A stretch of 64,000 nucleotides of DNA from the NCBI RefSeq assembly GCF_001307035.1, contig NZ_LKIU01000002.1, positions 805,528 through 869,527 on the forward strand, read 5' to 3'. Both the position numbers and the translations under genes were made by a program. Each line of letters opens with the position of its first letter. The stretch's first letter is position 1. Source of the DNA: Arthrobacter sp. Edens01 (GTDB lineage Bacteria; Actinomycetota; Actinomycetes; Actinomycetales; Micrococcaceae). Shown here piece by piece: positions 24,001 to 34,179 of this stretch. The notes below the pieces were generated by a model. The model did no database searches and was not told where the DNA came from. It saw only the letters and a program-made list of their open reading frames with translations.

Positions 24001-27000
24001 TCAGCCGGCTGCTTCTGCCCGCAGCCGGGCTGCTTCTTCCTTGGCGGCCTGTTCCTTTGCGAGGGCGCGGCGTTCCCGCGGTCCTTCGACGAGCTGGTAC
24101 AGCACCGGCACCAGGACCAGGGTCAGGAGCGTCGAGGAGATCAGGCCTCCGATGACCACAATCGCCAGCGGCCGGGAAATGAATCCGCCTTCCCCGGTCA
24201 CGCCCAGAGCCATGGGGGTCAGGGCCAGAATCGTGGCCATCGCCGTCATAAGGATTGGCCGCAGCCGCTGCCGGGCACCGCGGAGGATTGCTTCCCGGAC
24301 GTTCATTCCGGGTTCTCCGTCCCGTGGCCTGCGGTACTGGTTAATGAGGTCCATCAGCACGATCGCGTTCGTCACCACAATACCCACCAGCATGAGCAGG
24401 CCCACCAGCGACGGCAGCCCCAGGGGAACGTTCGCGACAAGCAGCAGGATGACGGCACCGGTCGCCGCGAAGGGCACGGAGACCAGCAGGATCAGCGGCT
24501 GCACCAGGGACTTGAAGGTGGCAACCATGATGACGTAAACGATCGCGATTGCCGCCAGCAGGGCCAGGCCAAGCTGCGTGAAGGACTCGTTTTGCTGGGT
24601 TGCAGCGCCACTGAGCGTGGCGGTTACCGAGGCAGGCAGGTCCACGTTCTCCAGCTCCGCCTGGACTGCGGCAATAGGACCGCCCAGGTCTTCCCCGGAC
24701 GGGGTTACGGAGACGACGGCGGTACGTTCCCCGCCGGAGGAGGAGACCGTGGTGGGGACCTCGACTTCCTCAACCACCGCGAGGTCACTGAGGGGGACCG
24801 GTCCTGCGGCGGTGGGAATCACGATGCCGGCAAGCTGCTCGGTAGTGGTTACCTCCGTGCCCTCCCCGATGAGTACGGGCAGATCGTCAGTGCCCAGCCG
24901 TACCGTACCGGCGGGGAGGGGGCTCAGGGTCGATGCCAGGATCCCGGCCACCTGCTGCTCGTCCAGCCCCGCCGCCACTGCCTTGGCGCGGTCGATGCTG
25001 ACCTGCACAACCGGCTCGGAGCTTGCCAGGTTGGAAGTCGCTTCGGCTACGCCGGGCAGGTCCGACATCGCTTCAACCAGGGCCTCTGAGGCCGGCTGAA
25101 GGTCGGCCGGATCTCCGGCGGAGATCTCGATGTCCACGGTGTTTGAGGTGCCGAAGCCGCCACCCTGGGTCCCGAGTGAGACAGTCCCGGCCTCTTCACC
25201 CAGGTCTTCGAGTTCGCGGCGGACGGTGTCGCGCAGGGCTACCTGGTCCACACCCTCATCCGTAATGACCGTGAAATTCGCAACGGAAGCACCTCCGGCG
25301 GTAAAGGCGGCGATCCCGGAGGTGGATGTTCCCATCGTGACCTGTACGTCCTTGATGCCCTCTGTTCCGGAGAGCACGTCCTCCACGCTTTCGGCGGCGG
25401 CGGAGGTGGTCTCCAGCGAGCTGCCCGCCGGCAGCTCCTGGCGGACGCTGAAGGTGTTCTGTCCGGTGTCACCCAGCAGGTTGGTCTGCAGCAGAGGCGT
25501 CAGGGCAGCCGTACCGCCCAGGATCAGTACCCCGGCCAGCAGCGTGTATACCGGATGGCGCTGTGTGCCGCGCAGGATCGGAAGGTAGCCGCGCTGGAGG
25601 AAGGTTTTCTGTTCGCGTTCCTCTGCCTCGGCGCGGTACGCCTCCGGATCAGCAACGGGCTTGGACGACTTGAGGAACCAGTAGGCGAGCACCGGGACGA
25701 TGGTCAGTGACACCAGCAGCGAAGCCAGCAGGGCCAGCGACGTAGTCACGGCGAACGGACGGAACAGCTCACCGGCCAGTCCGCCTACCAGGGCGATTGG
25801 CGCGAATACCGCAACAGTGGTGAGGGTGGAAGCTGTGACGGCGCCGGCCACTTCGCGGATGGCCGTGAGGATCGCGGTACGTTTTTCCTCGCCATAACCC
25901 AAATGCCGCTTGATGTTCTCGATCACCACAATCGAGTCATCCACCACCCGGCCTATGGCGATGGTCAGGGCGCCGAGCGTGAGGATATTCAGTGAGTAGC
26001 CAAACGCGAGCAGGCCAATGAAGGTGACCAGCAGGGAGAGCGGGATGGAGACTGCCGTGACCAGGGTGGACCGGACCGAGAGCAGGAACACCAGGATCAC
26101 CAGGACGGCGAAGCCCAGGCCCAGCAGTCCCTCGGTGGTGAGGTCCGAGATGGACTTTTCGATGAACGGAGCCTGATCGAAGATCACGGTGAACTTGGCG
26201 CCGTTGCCCAGCTCGTCCTGGAGCGACGGAATGAGGTCCAGGACCTCGTGGGAGATGCCCACAGTGTCTCCGGCAGGCGTTTTGGTAATCGAAATGGCCA
26301 GCGTGGCTTCGCCGTTGGTCCGGGTAATCGAGGTCTGTTCGTCGTCCGTGATCTCCACCGTGGCGACGTCGCCGATGGTCGGAGGCGCTTCTCCCGGCGT
26401 CGCTCCTTCCGCCTCAATCGGCAGGGCGGAAACCTTCTCCAGGGAATCAAGCGGGCTGCCAACCTGGATGGAGAGCGAGCGGCTTTCCTCCTGCACCGTT
26501 CCAGCCGGAATAAGCGCACCGCTGTTCTCCAGCGCATCGGCAATGGCCGACGGCGATGCACCCAGGGCTGCCAGTGCGGCCTGGTCCGGTGAGATGGCGA
26601 TGTGCCGCTGGGAGCCGCCGGTTACTTCAGCGGTGCGGACACCTTCGATTTTCTGCAGCCGCGGAACCGTGAGCCGCTGCAGCTCCGAGTTCAGTTCGCT
26701 CAGGGACTGGTCGCTGGACACCGCAAGGTAAACGATGGGGAAGTCGCTGATGCTGCCGGCCAGCGACTGCGGGTTCGCATCTTCGGGCAGGGCCTGGCGG
26801 GCGTTTGAAATGGCGCGGTCCACCTGGCCGCGGGCACGGTCCAGGTCAGTGCCGTAGGCAAAGGTCAGGGTGATGGCGGAGATGGAGGACCGTGACGTCG
26901 CCGAGGATGATTCGAGGCCTTCGACGGCGGTAAGGGCAGCTTCCAGGGGTTCGCTGATCTGTGCGTCCACCACCTCCGGCGAAGCCCCGGGAAGGGCCGT

Positions 27001-27147
27001 AATAACGCTGATCTGCGGGAATTCAAGTGCCGGGATGAGTTCCTGCTTGAGGGAGTTCAGCGAGATCACGCCGAACACCGCTACAAAGACGGTGATAAGG
27101 GCGATGAGTGCCCGGTTGGAGAGGGAGAGCTTGGCCAGACGATCCAT
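24001..27147 (-). CDS. RND family efflux transporter permease (AcrB/SwrC-like)
   Basis: A 1048-residue HAE1-type RND pump. One N-terminal helix (ALIALITVFVAVFGVISLNSL) is followed by a large extracytoplasmic domain, a helix cluster with GRVVDDSIVVIENIKRHL (motif A with the Asp pair in the proton path), then the same topology repeated, including GIVVTNAIVLMDLINQY and LPSLVGLLMLVGIVVTNA. ATG 27147 has AAAGGCAGG upstream; the frame stays open to 27195. There is no membrane-fusion or outer-membrane partner gene, as with SwrC (YerP) of Bacillus. Substrate is unknown; lipophilic compounds or surfactants are usual for the family. Confidence 0.92.
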   Translation of the reverse strand: MDRLAKLSLSNRALIALITVFVAVFGVISLNSLKQELIPALEFPQISVITALPGASPEVVDAQISEPLEAALTAVEGLESSSATSRSSISAITLTFAYGTDLDRARGQVDRAISNARQALPEDANPQSLAGSISDFPIVYLAVSSDQSLSELNSELQRLTVPRLQKIEGVRTAEVTGGSQRHIAISPDQAALAALGASPSAIADALENSGALIPAGTVQEESRSLSIQVGSPLDSLEKVSALPIEAEGATPGEAPPTIGDVATVEITDDEQTSITRTNGEATLAISITKTPAGDTVGISHEVLDLIPSLQDELGNGAKFTVIFDQAPFIEKSISDLTTEGLLGLGFAVLVILVFLLSVRSTLVTAVSIPLSLLVTFIGLLAFGYSLNILTLGALTIAIGRVVDDSIVVIENIKRHLGYGEEKRTAILTAIREVAGAVTASTLTTVAVFAPIALVGGLAGELFRPFAVTTSLALLASLLVSLTIVPVLAYWFLKSSKPVADPEAYRAEAEEREQKTFLQRGYLPILRGTQRHPVYTLLAGVLILGGTAALTPLLQTNLLGDTGQNTFSVRQELPAGSSLETTSAAAESVEDVLSGTEGIKDVQVTMGTSTSGIAAFTAGGASVANFTVITDEGVDQVALRDTVRRELEDLGEEAGTVSLGTQGGGFGTSNTVDIEISAGDPADLQPASEALVEAMSDLPGVAEATSNLASSEPVVQVSIDRAKAVAAGLDEQQVAGILASTLSPLPAGTVRLGTDDLPVLIGEGTEVTTTEQLAGIVIPTAAGPVPLSDLAVVEEVEVPTTVSSSGGERTAVVSVTPSGEDLGGPIAAVQAELENVDLPASVTATLSGAATQQNESFTQLGLALLAAIAIVYVIMVATFKSLVQPLILLVSVPFAATGAVILLLVANVPLGLPSLVGLLMLVGIVVTNAIVLMDLINQYRRPRDGEPGMNVREAILRGARQRLRPILMTAMATILALTPMALGVTGEGGFISRPLAIVVIGGLISSTLLTLVLVPVLYQLVEGPRERRALAKEQAAKEEAARLRAEAAG

Positions 27148-27271
27148 GAACCTGCCTTTATTCGTAGACTGATTCATCATACGTGCGCGCAGCACTCTCC
27201 CTGACGGTGTGCGGTGCCCCGGCCGGCCCGATGGCAGGGTGCCTGCTTTGGCTTTAACATTGGCGTTAACG

Positions 27272-27315
27272 CAGGAGTGCCCCGGTCCGCTTATGCGGTC
27301 CGGGGCACTCCTGCA
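27272..27315. terminator. Hairpin terminator downstream of mqo
   Basis: Arms 27272-27291 and 27296-27315 pair over 20 bp with a single T-T mismatch and a TTAT loop. It lies 12 nt beyond the mqo stop and upstream of the RND gene, so it separates the two leftward units. Confidence 0.75.
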
Positions 27316-27327
27316 TGCGCGGGCGGT

Positions 27328-28824
27328 TTAGCCAAGTTTCAGTACGCGGTTCGTCTCGGCCAGGATCTCATCGGCCAGGGACTCGTTTTCGTTGAGCTTG
27401 ACGCCGTAGCCCGGGATCATTTCCTTGATCTTGGCTTCCCAGGCCGGGAACTCGGCCGGGAAGCAGCGCTTCATCAGGTTGATCATGATGGGAGGTGCGG
27501 TGGAAGCTCCGGGGGAAGCGCCCAGCAGGGCTCCCACGGTGCCGTCGGCAGAAGTGATCAGCTCGGTGCCGAACTGCAGCACGCCGCCGCTCTTCGGGTC
27601 CTTCTTGATGACCTGGACGCGCTGGCCCGCAGTGATCAGGTCCCAGCCCTCAGTGATGGCTTCGGGGTAGAACTCGCGCAGGGCCTTGGTCTTGCCCTCG
27701 CGGGACTTCAGGACCTCGGTGACCAGGTACTTCACCAGGGACATGTTGTCCTTGGCCACGGCCAGCATGGGAAGGAGGTTGTGCGGGCGCACCGAGAACG
27801 GGAGGTCCGTGAAGGAACCGTTCTTGAGGAACTTGGGAGAGAAACCGCCGTACGGTCCGAACAGCAGGGACTTCTTGCCGTCCACAAAACGGGTGTCCAG
27901 GTGGGGAACGGACATGGGCGGTGCGCCGACCGAAGCCTGCCCGTAGACCTTCGCATTGTGGGCGGAAATGATCGACTCGTCGGTGGAGCGCAGGAACTGG
28001 CCGGAGACCGGGAAGCCGCCGAAGCCCTTGCCCTCGGGGATGCCGGAGCGCTGCAGCAGGTGCAGTGCGCCGCCGCCGCCGCCGATGAAGACGAAGCGGG
28101 CCGAGACGGTGCGCGTGGTCTTGGTGGCACGGTTGCGGACGGTGACGTCCCATCCGCCGTTTGAATTCCGGGTGAGGTTGGTGACTTCGTGGCCGAAGTT
28201 GAGGTCCGCGCCGTTGGCCCCAAGGTAGTTGACCAGCTCCCGGGTGAGGGCACCGAAGTCGACGTCCGTGCCGCCGGCAACACGGGATGCAGCCACACGC
28301 TGGCCTGAGTCGCGGCCCTGCATCAGCAGCGGGGCCCACTCTGCGATCTTGCTGTGGTCCTCGGAGAACTCCATGGACTTGAACAGCGGCTGGGCGCTCA
28401 GTGACTCCCAGCGCTTGCGCAGGTACTCCGAATGCGCGTCGCCCCAGACGAAGCTCATGTGGGGGAGGGGGTTGATGAAGTTTCCGGAGATGTCGCCCTG
28501 ACCCACCATGTGGGCCCAGAACTGCCGGGAAACCTGGAACTGCTCGTTGATGCCAATGGCCTTGGCCGGATCAACGGTTCCGTCAGGTCCTGCCGGGCTG
28601 TAGTTAAGTTCGCACAGGGCGGCGTGGCCGGTGCCAGCGTTGTTCCACGGATCGGAACTTTCGGTTCCTGCCCGGTCCATCCGCTCGAAAAGGGAAATGT
28701 CCCAGTCCGGAGCCAGCTGCTTCAGGAACGCACCAAGGGTTGCGCTCATGATGCCGCCGCCGATCAGCAGTACATCAGTTCTGTTTGCGGACTTCTCCGC
28801 CGGGCTATCAGCAGTCAACTTCAT
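27328..28824 (-). CDS. mqo: Malate:quinone oxidoreductase
   Basis: A 498-residue FAD enzyme of the membrane periphery that oxidises malate to oxaloacetate and passes electrons to quinone, an alternative to NAD malate dehydrogenase in the TCA cycle. It has the dinucleotide-binding motif [20 protein letters not shown] near residue 18, then [32 protein letters not shown], which is diagnostic for Mqo, and [22 protein letters not shown]. Normal full length. The ATG has GGAG very close (2 nt), which is suboptimal, but the N-terminus fits the family. Confidence 0.96.
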   Translation of the reverse strand: MKLTADSPAEKSANRTDVLLIGGGIMSATLGAFLKQLAPDWDISLFERMDRAGTESSDPWNNAGTGHAALCELNYSPAGPDGTVDPAKAIGINEQFQVSRQFWAHMVGQGDISGNFINPLPHMSFVWGDAHSEYLRKRWESLSAQPLFKSMEFSEDHSKIAEWAPLLMQGRDSGQRVAASRVAGGTDVDFGALTRELVNYLGANGADLNFGHEVTNLTRNSNGGWDVTVRNRATKTTRTVSARFVFIGGGGGALHLLQRSGIPEGKGFGGFPVSGQFLRSTDESIISAHNAKVYGQASVGAPPMSVPHLDTRFVDGKKSLLFGPYGGFSPKFLKNGSFTDLPFSVRPHNLLPMLAVAKDNMSLVKYLVTEVLKSREGKTKALREFYPEAITEGWDLITAGQRVQVIKKDPKSGGVLQFGTELITSADGTVGALLGASPGASTAPPIMINLMKRCFPAEFPAWEAKIKEMIPGYGVKLNENESLADEILAETNRVLKLG

Positions 28825-28929
28825 ATCTCCAGTCGCGTGGACGCTAGCCTTAGAAGCCTATCTCTCACAGTGGTGCTTACTAAAATTGCCGGGTCCGTTT
28901 GCGGGACCGGCGAGGCAGACAACTACACG

Positions 28930-30600
28930 CTAGTCCGCAAGACGGATGTTGTTGAAGACCTCGTTCAAGAGAGGCGAGGTGGGGTACTGCGCTACGCGGG
29001 GCGAGACAGTCAGGGTTGAGATGGGGAACGCCAGGGGGACGGCCGGAACGCGGGTGGAGATCCGGTCCGATATCGAACGGTATGCCTCCGCCCTTTCCTC
29101 GGAGTCGGCCAGGGTCCTGGCGCGGTCGACCTTCGTGAAGAGCTGCGCGTCGTCGTACCCGAATTCCTCGATATAGGACCCGAACAGGCTGCCCACAAAG
29201 TTGTCCGCGTCCATATAGCTTCCGGACAGCCCGGAAAGGTGCAGTGCACGGTCCCCGTTCTTGGAAACCGCTTCAATGTAGCCCTCGGACCACTCCATGG
29301 GTACGGGACGGATGTTGAACCCGGCGGCGGTGAGCTGCCTGCTCAGCTCGGCATATACCTTTTCCGGATTCGGCAGGTAGGCACGGGTAACCCGGCGGGG
29401 ATAGTAGAACGGCAGTTCTTCCCCGGCGTAGCCTGCTTCCTTGAGCAGTTCCTGCGCACGCTCAGGATTGTGGCCGTAGTTCGTGACGTTGTCGGACCGC
29501 AGGCCGAGCTTCTCCGGAAGGAACTGGTTCGCTGACTTGGATCCGTTCAGGAAAATGCCTTCAAGCAGGGCAGGCTTGTCGATCGCGTGGGCAATGGCCT
29601 GGCGCATCTTGGGCTCGTCCATGCCGGGGAAGTTCTGGTTGATGCCCAGATACAGGATCGAGTAGGGATCCCGCTGCAGGATCTGCATTCCTGCCCGCGC
29701 GAGCTCACCCACGTCGGAGACCGTCACCAGGTCATAGCCGTCGACGTCGCCGTTCTTCAGTGCCCGCAGCCTGGACTCCGGGCTGGTGATGGTCCGGAAG
29801 ACCAGGTCCTGGATCTGGCCGCGGTCGCCCCAGTACCCGGGGTAGGAAACCAGTGCCAGTTCGTCCTCAACCCAGCTCGAGAACATAAACGGTCCGGTTC
29901 CGACGGGGTGCCGGGCATAGGCGGAGAGCCGTGTGCCGTTTAGTTCCTGGTCCAGTTCGTCGGCGCGGCCCTCTGACAGGGCACGGGGCGAGGAAATCGC
30001 GAATTCGGGTGATGCCAGGGCCGGAACCAGTCCGGGAAGGCGGGTGTTGAGTTCCAGTTTCACCGTGTACTCCCCGGCGGGGGAGCAGGACTTGAACGCT
30101 GAGAGATCCGGCGTGTCAGCGAATCCCCTGAACACTGAACCGAACATCAGGACTTCATGTCCGCGTGCTGATTCGGGCAGGTTGTACCAGCGGTCAAAGT
30201 TGGCGCAGACCGCTTCGGCGTTGAAGGGTTCCCCGTCATGGAAGGTGACGCCGCGGCGCAGGACGAACTCGTAGGTCCGGCCGTCCTCAGATTCCGACCA
30301 TTCCTCGGCCAGTGCAGGCACGGGGGCGGATGTCAGGGGATCGACGCCGACCAGGGTTTCCAGCACCTGTCTCGTCACACGGTGGGATTCGGTGTCGACG
30401 GCCAGGAACGGATCCAGGCCGGAGGGCCGCGCGGCGGTGGCGAAGGCGAATGCTGCAGAAGGGCCGCCGGTTTCGGCGGGTGACGGTGAAACGCTGGGGG
30501 ACTCTTCTTCCGGCCGCGCAGCGGTGCACCCGGTCAGGGCGAGCGCGGCGGCGATGGCGGAAGCTTTGATCACGGAGCGCCGCGTGGCGGATTTGGTCAC
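28930..30600 (-). CDS. Family-5 ABC substrate-binding lipoprotein (oligopeptide/dipeptide type), copy 1
   Basis: A 556-residue extracytoplasmic binding protein. The signal peptide carries TRRSVIKA, a Tat-like twin-arginine stretch, and a lipobox L-T-G-C with Cys25. The family-5 signature region is seen in TYEFVLRRGVTFHDGEPFNAEAV, and the DppA/OppA-type core MRQAIAHAIDKPALLE follows near the middle. Start is GTG at 30600 with AGGAGA 11 nt upstream. It is divergent from the OppDF ATPase gene and about 35% of positions look shared with the second copy at 35276-36970 by eye. The ligand is probably a peptide or opine-like compound. Confidence 0.9.
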   Translation of the reverse strand: MTKSATRRSVIKASAIAAALALTGCTAARPEEESPSVSPSPAETGGPSAAFAFATAARPSGLDPFLAVDTESHRVTRQVLETLVGVDPLTSAPVPALAEEWSESEDGRTYEFVLRRGVTFHDGEPFNAEAVCANFDRWYNLPESARGHEVLMFGSVFRGFADTPDLSAFKSCSPAGEYTVKLELNTRLPGLVPALASPEFAISSPRALSEGRADELDQELNGTRLSAYARHPVGTGPFMFSSWVEDELALVSYPGYWGDRGQIQDLVFRTITSPESRLRALKNGDVDGYDLVTVSDVGELARAGMQILQRDPYSILYLGINQNFPGMDEPKMRQAIAHAIDKPALLEGIFLNGSKSANQFLPEKLGLRSDNVTNYGHNPERAQELLKEAGYAGEELPFYYPRRVTRAYLPNPEKVYAELSRQLTAAGFNIRPVPMEWSEGYIEAVSKNGDRALHLSGLSGSYMDADNFVGSLFGSYIEEFGYDDAQLFTKVDRARTLADSEERAEAYRSISDRISTRVPAVPLAFPISTLTVSPRVAQYPTSPLLNEVFNNIRLAD

Positions 30601-30733
30601 AGCTGCTGGGTTCTCCTTGAGACACGCACCGTCCCGGCCTGGGCGGTGGATTTCTTAGTCTAAATGATTAAAAAGCGGTAAAGGCGGGTGAGAGTTGCCT
30701 CACAACAGGGCTTTGGTAAGGCAGGATATGGAA

Positions 30734-32473
30734 ATGACTGAAACCAGCCCTGAATCTCCGCTGCTCGAAGTGACCGATCTCGCCGTCGGCTTCCAGACCA
30801 TGGAAGGCCCCGTGCAGGCCGTGCGCAAGGCCGGATTCAGCCTCGGTGCCGGGAAAACCCTGGCGATCGTTGGCGAATCCGGTTCCGGTAAGTCCACCAC
30901 CGCAATGGCGGTGATCGGGCTGCTGCCCGGCAATGGAAAGGTCTCGGCGGGAAGTATCCGCTTCGACGGCCAGGAACTGGTGGGGCTGCCCGAATCCAAG
31001 ATGCGGGCTATCCGGGGCCGTTCGATCGGGCTGGTGCCGCAGGACCCGATGTCCAACCTGAATCCGGTGACAAAGATCGGCACCCAGGTTGCCGAAACCC
31101 TGCTGGTGCACGGCATGGCTACATCCAAGGACGTTGACCGGAAAGTGGTGGAGGTGCTTACCGCCGCCGGACTTCCCGACGCCGCTGAGCGCGCCAAGCA
31201 GTATCCGCATGAGTTCTCCGGGGGTATGCGCCAGCGTGCACTGATTGCCATTGGCCTGGCCTGCCGGCCCCGTCTGCTGATCGCGGATGAGCCCACCAGC
31301 GCACTGGACGTCACGGTGCAGCGCACCATCCTGGACCAGATCGGCCGGATGACGGAGGAACTGGGAACGTCCGTGCTGCTGATCACCCACGACCTTGGGC
31401 TTGCCGCTGAGCGTGCATCCGACCTGGTGGTGATGCACCGCGGCGAAGTGGTTGAGACCGGTCCGGCCCGCCAGCTGCTCGAAGATCCCCAGCACCCCTA
31501 CACAAAGTCCCTTGTCAGCGCCGCACCCAGCGTCGCTGCTGTCCGGCTCAGCCCGGGGGCTTTCGCGGCTCCCGCTGCCGAGCGCCTGACCCTCGTGGAC
31601 GGCAACGCCACGGAGCCTGCTGCCCCGGCCGCTGAACCGGCCAGCGGTCCCGATGCCGGAGAGGGGGCTGCGCCGGACAACATCGTTGAGATCCGTGACC
31701 TTAATAAGGTGTTCAAGATCCGCGGCAAATCGGGAGACTTCCACGCTGTACGGAACGTTAGCCTGGAGATTCCCCGCGGCCGGACCGTGGCGATCGTGGG
31801 GGAGTCCGGGTCAGGCAAGACCACTACCGCCCGAATGCTGCTCAAGCTCATCGAACCGACCAGTGGTTCCATGACCTTCGACGGCGTGGACATTGCCTCG
31901 CTGGCAAAGGGCCAGCTGACCGACTTCCGCCAGCGGGTCCAGCCGATTTTCCAGGACCCGTATTCATCGCTGGATCCGATGTTCACCATCGAACGGATCC
32001 TCGACGAGCCGCTGAAGACCTACAAACGCGGTGACCGCCGGGAACGGGCGGCCCGCGTCCGCGAGCTTATGGAACAGGTTGCCCTGCCGGCCTCCATGCT
32101 GCGCCGGTATCCGGCAGAGCTATCCGGCGGGCAGCGGCAGCGCGTAGCGATTGCGCGTGCGCTGGCGCTGAATCCGGAGCTCATTGTCTGTGACGAACCC
32201 GTGTCCGCTCTCGATGTGCTGGTCCAGGCGCAGATCCTGAAGCTCCTCGGTGATCTTCAGCGCGATCTTGGCCTGAGCTACCTCTTTATCAGCCACGACC
32301 TCGCCGTCGTCCGGCTGATCTCGGACTACGTGTGCGTGATGAAGGACGGGGAACTGGTGGAGGCAGCAACCTCGGAGGAAGTGTTCCAGAACCCGCGCCA
32401 TCCCTACACCCGCAAGCTGCTGGCTTCGATCCCGGGCAACGAACTGAATATTGAAGGCGAACTGGCGTCCTAG
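30734..32473 (+). CDS. ABC transporter ATP-binding protein with two fused ATPase domains (OppD-OppF type)
   Basis: A 579-residue protein with two nucleotide-binding domains. Domain 1 has GESGSGKSTT, LVPQDPMSNLNPV, FSGGMRQR and LLIADEPTSALDVT; domain 2 (from ~residue 320) has GESGSGKTTT, PIFQDPYSSLDPM, LSGGQRQR and LIVCDEPVSALDVLVQ. This is the actinobacterial fused DppD/DppF arrangement. Between them lies an Ala/Pro-rich linker. ATG 30734 was preferred over 30728 because AAGGCAGG sits at better spacing. It probably energises the DppB/DppC permeases encoded at 33.2-35.2 kb on the opposite strand. Confidence 0.93.
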   Translation: MTETSPESPLLEVTDLAVGFQTMEGPVQAVRKAGFSLGAGKTLAIVGESGSGKSTTAMAVIGLLPGNGKVSAGSIRFDGQELVGLPESKMRAIRGRSIGLVPQDPMSNLNPVTKIGTQVAETLLVHGMATSKDVDRKVVEVLTAAGLPDAAERAKQYPHEFSGGMRQRALIAIGLACRPRLLIADEPTSALDVTVQRTILDQIGRMTEELGTSVLLITHDLGLAAERASDLVVMHRGEVVETGPARQLLEDPQHPYTKSLVSAAPSVAAVRLSPGAFAAPAAERLTLVDGNATEPAAPAAEPASGPDAGEGAAPDNIVEIRDLNKVFKIRGKSGDFHAVRNVSLEIPRGRTVAIVGESGSGKTTTARMLLKLIEPTSGSMTFDGVDIASLAKGQLTDFRQRVQPIFQDPYSSLDPMFTIERILDEPLKTYKRGDRRERAARVRELMEQVALPASMLRRYPAELSGGQRQRVAIARALALNPELIVCDEPVSALDVLVQAQILKLLGDLQRDLGLSYLFISHDLAVVRLISDYVCVMKDGELVEAATSEEVFQNPRHPYTRKLLASIPGNELNIEGELAS

Positions 32474-32525
32474 ACCTGCGCACCAGGAGGGCTGTGGCCG
32501 GTAGCCGCACGGGAGATTGAGCGTG

Positions 32526-33131
32526 ATGACAAAGATCGAAGAAGGCCGGATTGCCTGGGACCGGGGGACGTGGCGTAACCCGCCGGTCCGGGTCGTGGAT
32601 GACGGGAACTGTCTGCAGGTGACCGCGGCCGGGCAAAGTGATGCGTGGAGGCACACCTCTTATGGGTTTGTCCATGACAGTGCACATGCCCTCCTTGCCC
32701 CGCTCGGCGCTGAGGGTGCAGTGGAAGTCTCGTTTCTCCTGGACTACTCGGAGCAGTTCGACCAGGCGGGAATCTTCCTTCACGTCTCGGAGCCGGTGTG
32801 GGTCAAGGCCGGGGTAGAGGTCTCCGACGGGATTCCGCAGGTTGGTGCCGTTGTGACACATGAAGTCTCGGACTGGTCGGTGGCACCTGTTCCGGAGTGG
32901 ACCGGCCAGGAGATCACAGTGAGGCTGAGCAGGGCCGGTGACGCTGTCACGATCAGAGCCCGCGCCGGCGATGAACCTTTTCGCCTCATCCGCGTCGCAC
33001 CCCTGAGTAAGACCGCCCGCGCCCAGGCCGGTCCGTTTTGCGCTTCGCCCACGCGGGATGGCCTCACTGTCACCTTCACCCGATGGGTCGAAACCGAAGC
33101 GGATCGGTCGCTTCACCCTGAGCCCGGCTAG
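32526..33131 (+). CDS. DUF1349 domain-containing protein
   Basis: About 201 residues. The sequence EVSFLLDYSEQFDQAGIFLHVSEPVWVKAGVEVSDG matches the DUF1349 beta-sandwich family (concanavalin-like fold), sometimes annotated as regulation-of-enolase-1-like. No signal peptide or transmembrane segment. Three in-frame starts compete (TTG 32517, GTG 32523, ATG 32526); GGGAGA at 32511 best serves GTG 32523 or ATG 32526, so I give the ATG. It follows the fused ATPase gene by 52 nt and may be co-transcribed. Function is unknown; a carbohydrate-binding role is possible for the fold but not shown. Confidence 0.8.
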   Translation: MTKIEEGRIAWDRGTWRNPPVRVVDDGNCLQVTAAGQSDAWRHTSYGFVHDSAHALLAPLGAEGAVEVSFLLDYSEQFDQAGIFLHVSEPVWVKAGVEVSDGIPQVGAVVTHEVSDWSVAPVPEWTGQEITVRLSRAGDAVTIRARAGDEPFRLIRVAPLSKTARAQAGPFCASPTRDGLTVTFTRWVETEADRSLHPEPG

Positions 33132-33183
33132 AGTCGCGTGCTCCGGCAGGGGAGCCGTGCTCCCGGATCCCGGCCGGAACGGC

Positions 33184-33221
33184 AAAGGGTCCGCTTTCCC
33201 GGGAGGGAAAGCGGACCCTTT
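33184..33221. terminator. Bidirectional terminator between DUF1349 gene and dppC
   Basis: Arms 33184-33200 and 33205-33221 form a perfect 17-bp stem with a GGGA loop, with A-run on the left and T-run on the right. It serves the two convergent transcripts. Confidence 0.85.
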
Positions 33222-33237
33222 TTAGCGGAACCGCCGG

Positions 33238-34179
33238 CTACTTGCGCCTGGTCTTGGGATCCAGCGCCTCACGCAGGGACTCGCCCAGCAGGGTGAATCC
33301 AAGAGCCGTAATGGCAATGCAGATGCCCGGCAGGAACGCCAGCTGCGGGGCCACCGCCAGTTCGTTCTGCGCGTAGGTCAGCATCCGGCCCCATTCGGCG
33401 CTCTCCGGACGTCCGCCGCCGAGCCCCAGGAAGGACAGGGCCGCGGCGTCGATCACTGCCGTAGCCAGGGTGAGGGTGGCCTGGACAATCACGGGGCCAA
33501 CGCTGTTGGGCAGCAGATGGCTCATGGTGATGGTCCGGGTGCTCAGCCCCAGTGCCTGCGCGGACAGGACGTAGTCTGCTCCGCGCTGGCTGATCATGGA
33601 GGAACGCAGCAGCCGGGCGAAGATCGGCACCTGCGATACACCGATGGCAATCATGACCGCGGAGGGTGTCTGTCCCAGTACTGCAGCGATGCTCACGGCC
33701 AGCAGCAGGTTGGGCACCGAAAGCAGGATGTCCACGAAACGCATAATGACGTTGTCCACCCAGCCGCCGAACCCGCCGGCGATCACACCGAGCAGCATGC
33801 CGCCCAGCAGGCCGAGCGCCGTGGAGATGACACCGATCAGGAGGGACGCGCGTGCTCCCCAGATGAGCTTGGAGAGGACGTCTCCGCCGAACCGGTCGAG
33901 GCCCAGGGGGAAACCCTCAACCTCGCCCGGACCGGGAATCGACGTCGGCGTGATTTGGGTACGCCCGGGCAGTTCCTCACCGCCGTAGGGAGCAAGGATC
34001 GGCGCGAAGACAGCGACCAGGATGAACAGGCCCACGATGACTGCGCCCGCGATTGCCGCGGGGTTGCGGCGCAGCCGCCGGAAGGCGTCCTGCCACATTC
34101 CGCTCCCGCGTGTGTCCGGCGCTGAAGGCTCGTCCGGTCGGACTGCCCCGCCGGAAGGAGGGGGAAGAACTGTACTCAT
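33238..34179 (-). CDS. Peptide ABC transporter permease (DppC/OppC-like)
   Basis: A 313-residue membrane protein with a charged N-terminal tail, TM1 (AIAGAVIVGLFILVAVFAPIL), then the binding-protein-dependent transport domain. The EAA-type loop is ALGLSTRTITMSHLLPNSVGPVIVQ. LGGGRPESAEWGRML is characteristic of DppC-type permeases. It overlaps dppB by 4 nt (ATGA). It works with the DppB-like protein and the OppDF-type ATPase. Confidence 0.92.
   Translation of the reverse strand: MSTVLPPPSGGAVRPDEPSAPDTRGSGMWQDAFRRLRRNPAAIAGAVIVGLFILVAVFAPILAPYGGEELPGRTQITPTSIPGPGEVEGFPLGLDRFGGDVLSKLIWGARASLLIGVISTALGLLGGMLLGVIAGGFGGWVDNVIMRFVDILLSVPNLLLAVSIAAVLGQTPSAVMIAIGVSQVPIFARLLRSSMISQRGADYVLSAQALGLSTRTITMSHLLPNSVGPVIVQATLTLATAVIDAAALSFLGLGGGRPESAEWGRMLTYAQNELAVAPQLAFLPGICIAITALGFTLLGESLREALDPKTRRK

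Noticed and set aside
23938..25089. 383-codon plus-strand open frame
   Set aside because: It is antisense to the RND pump and full of Gln/Arg/His/Gly, typical of a shadow frame.
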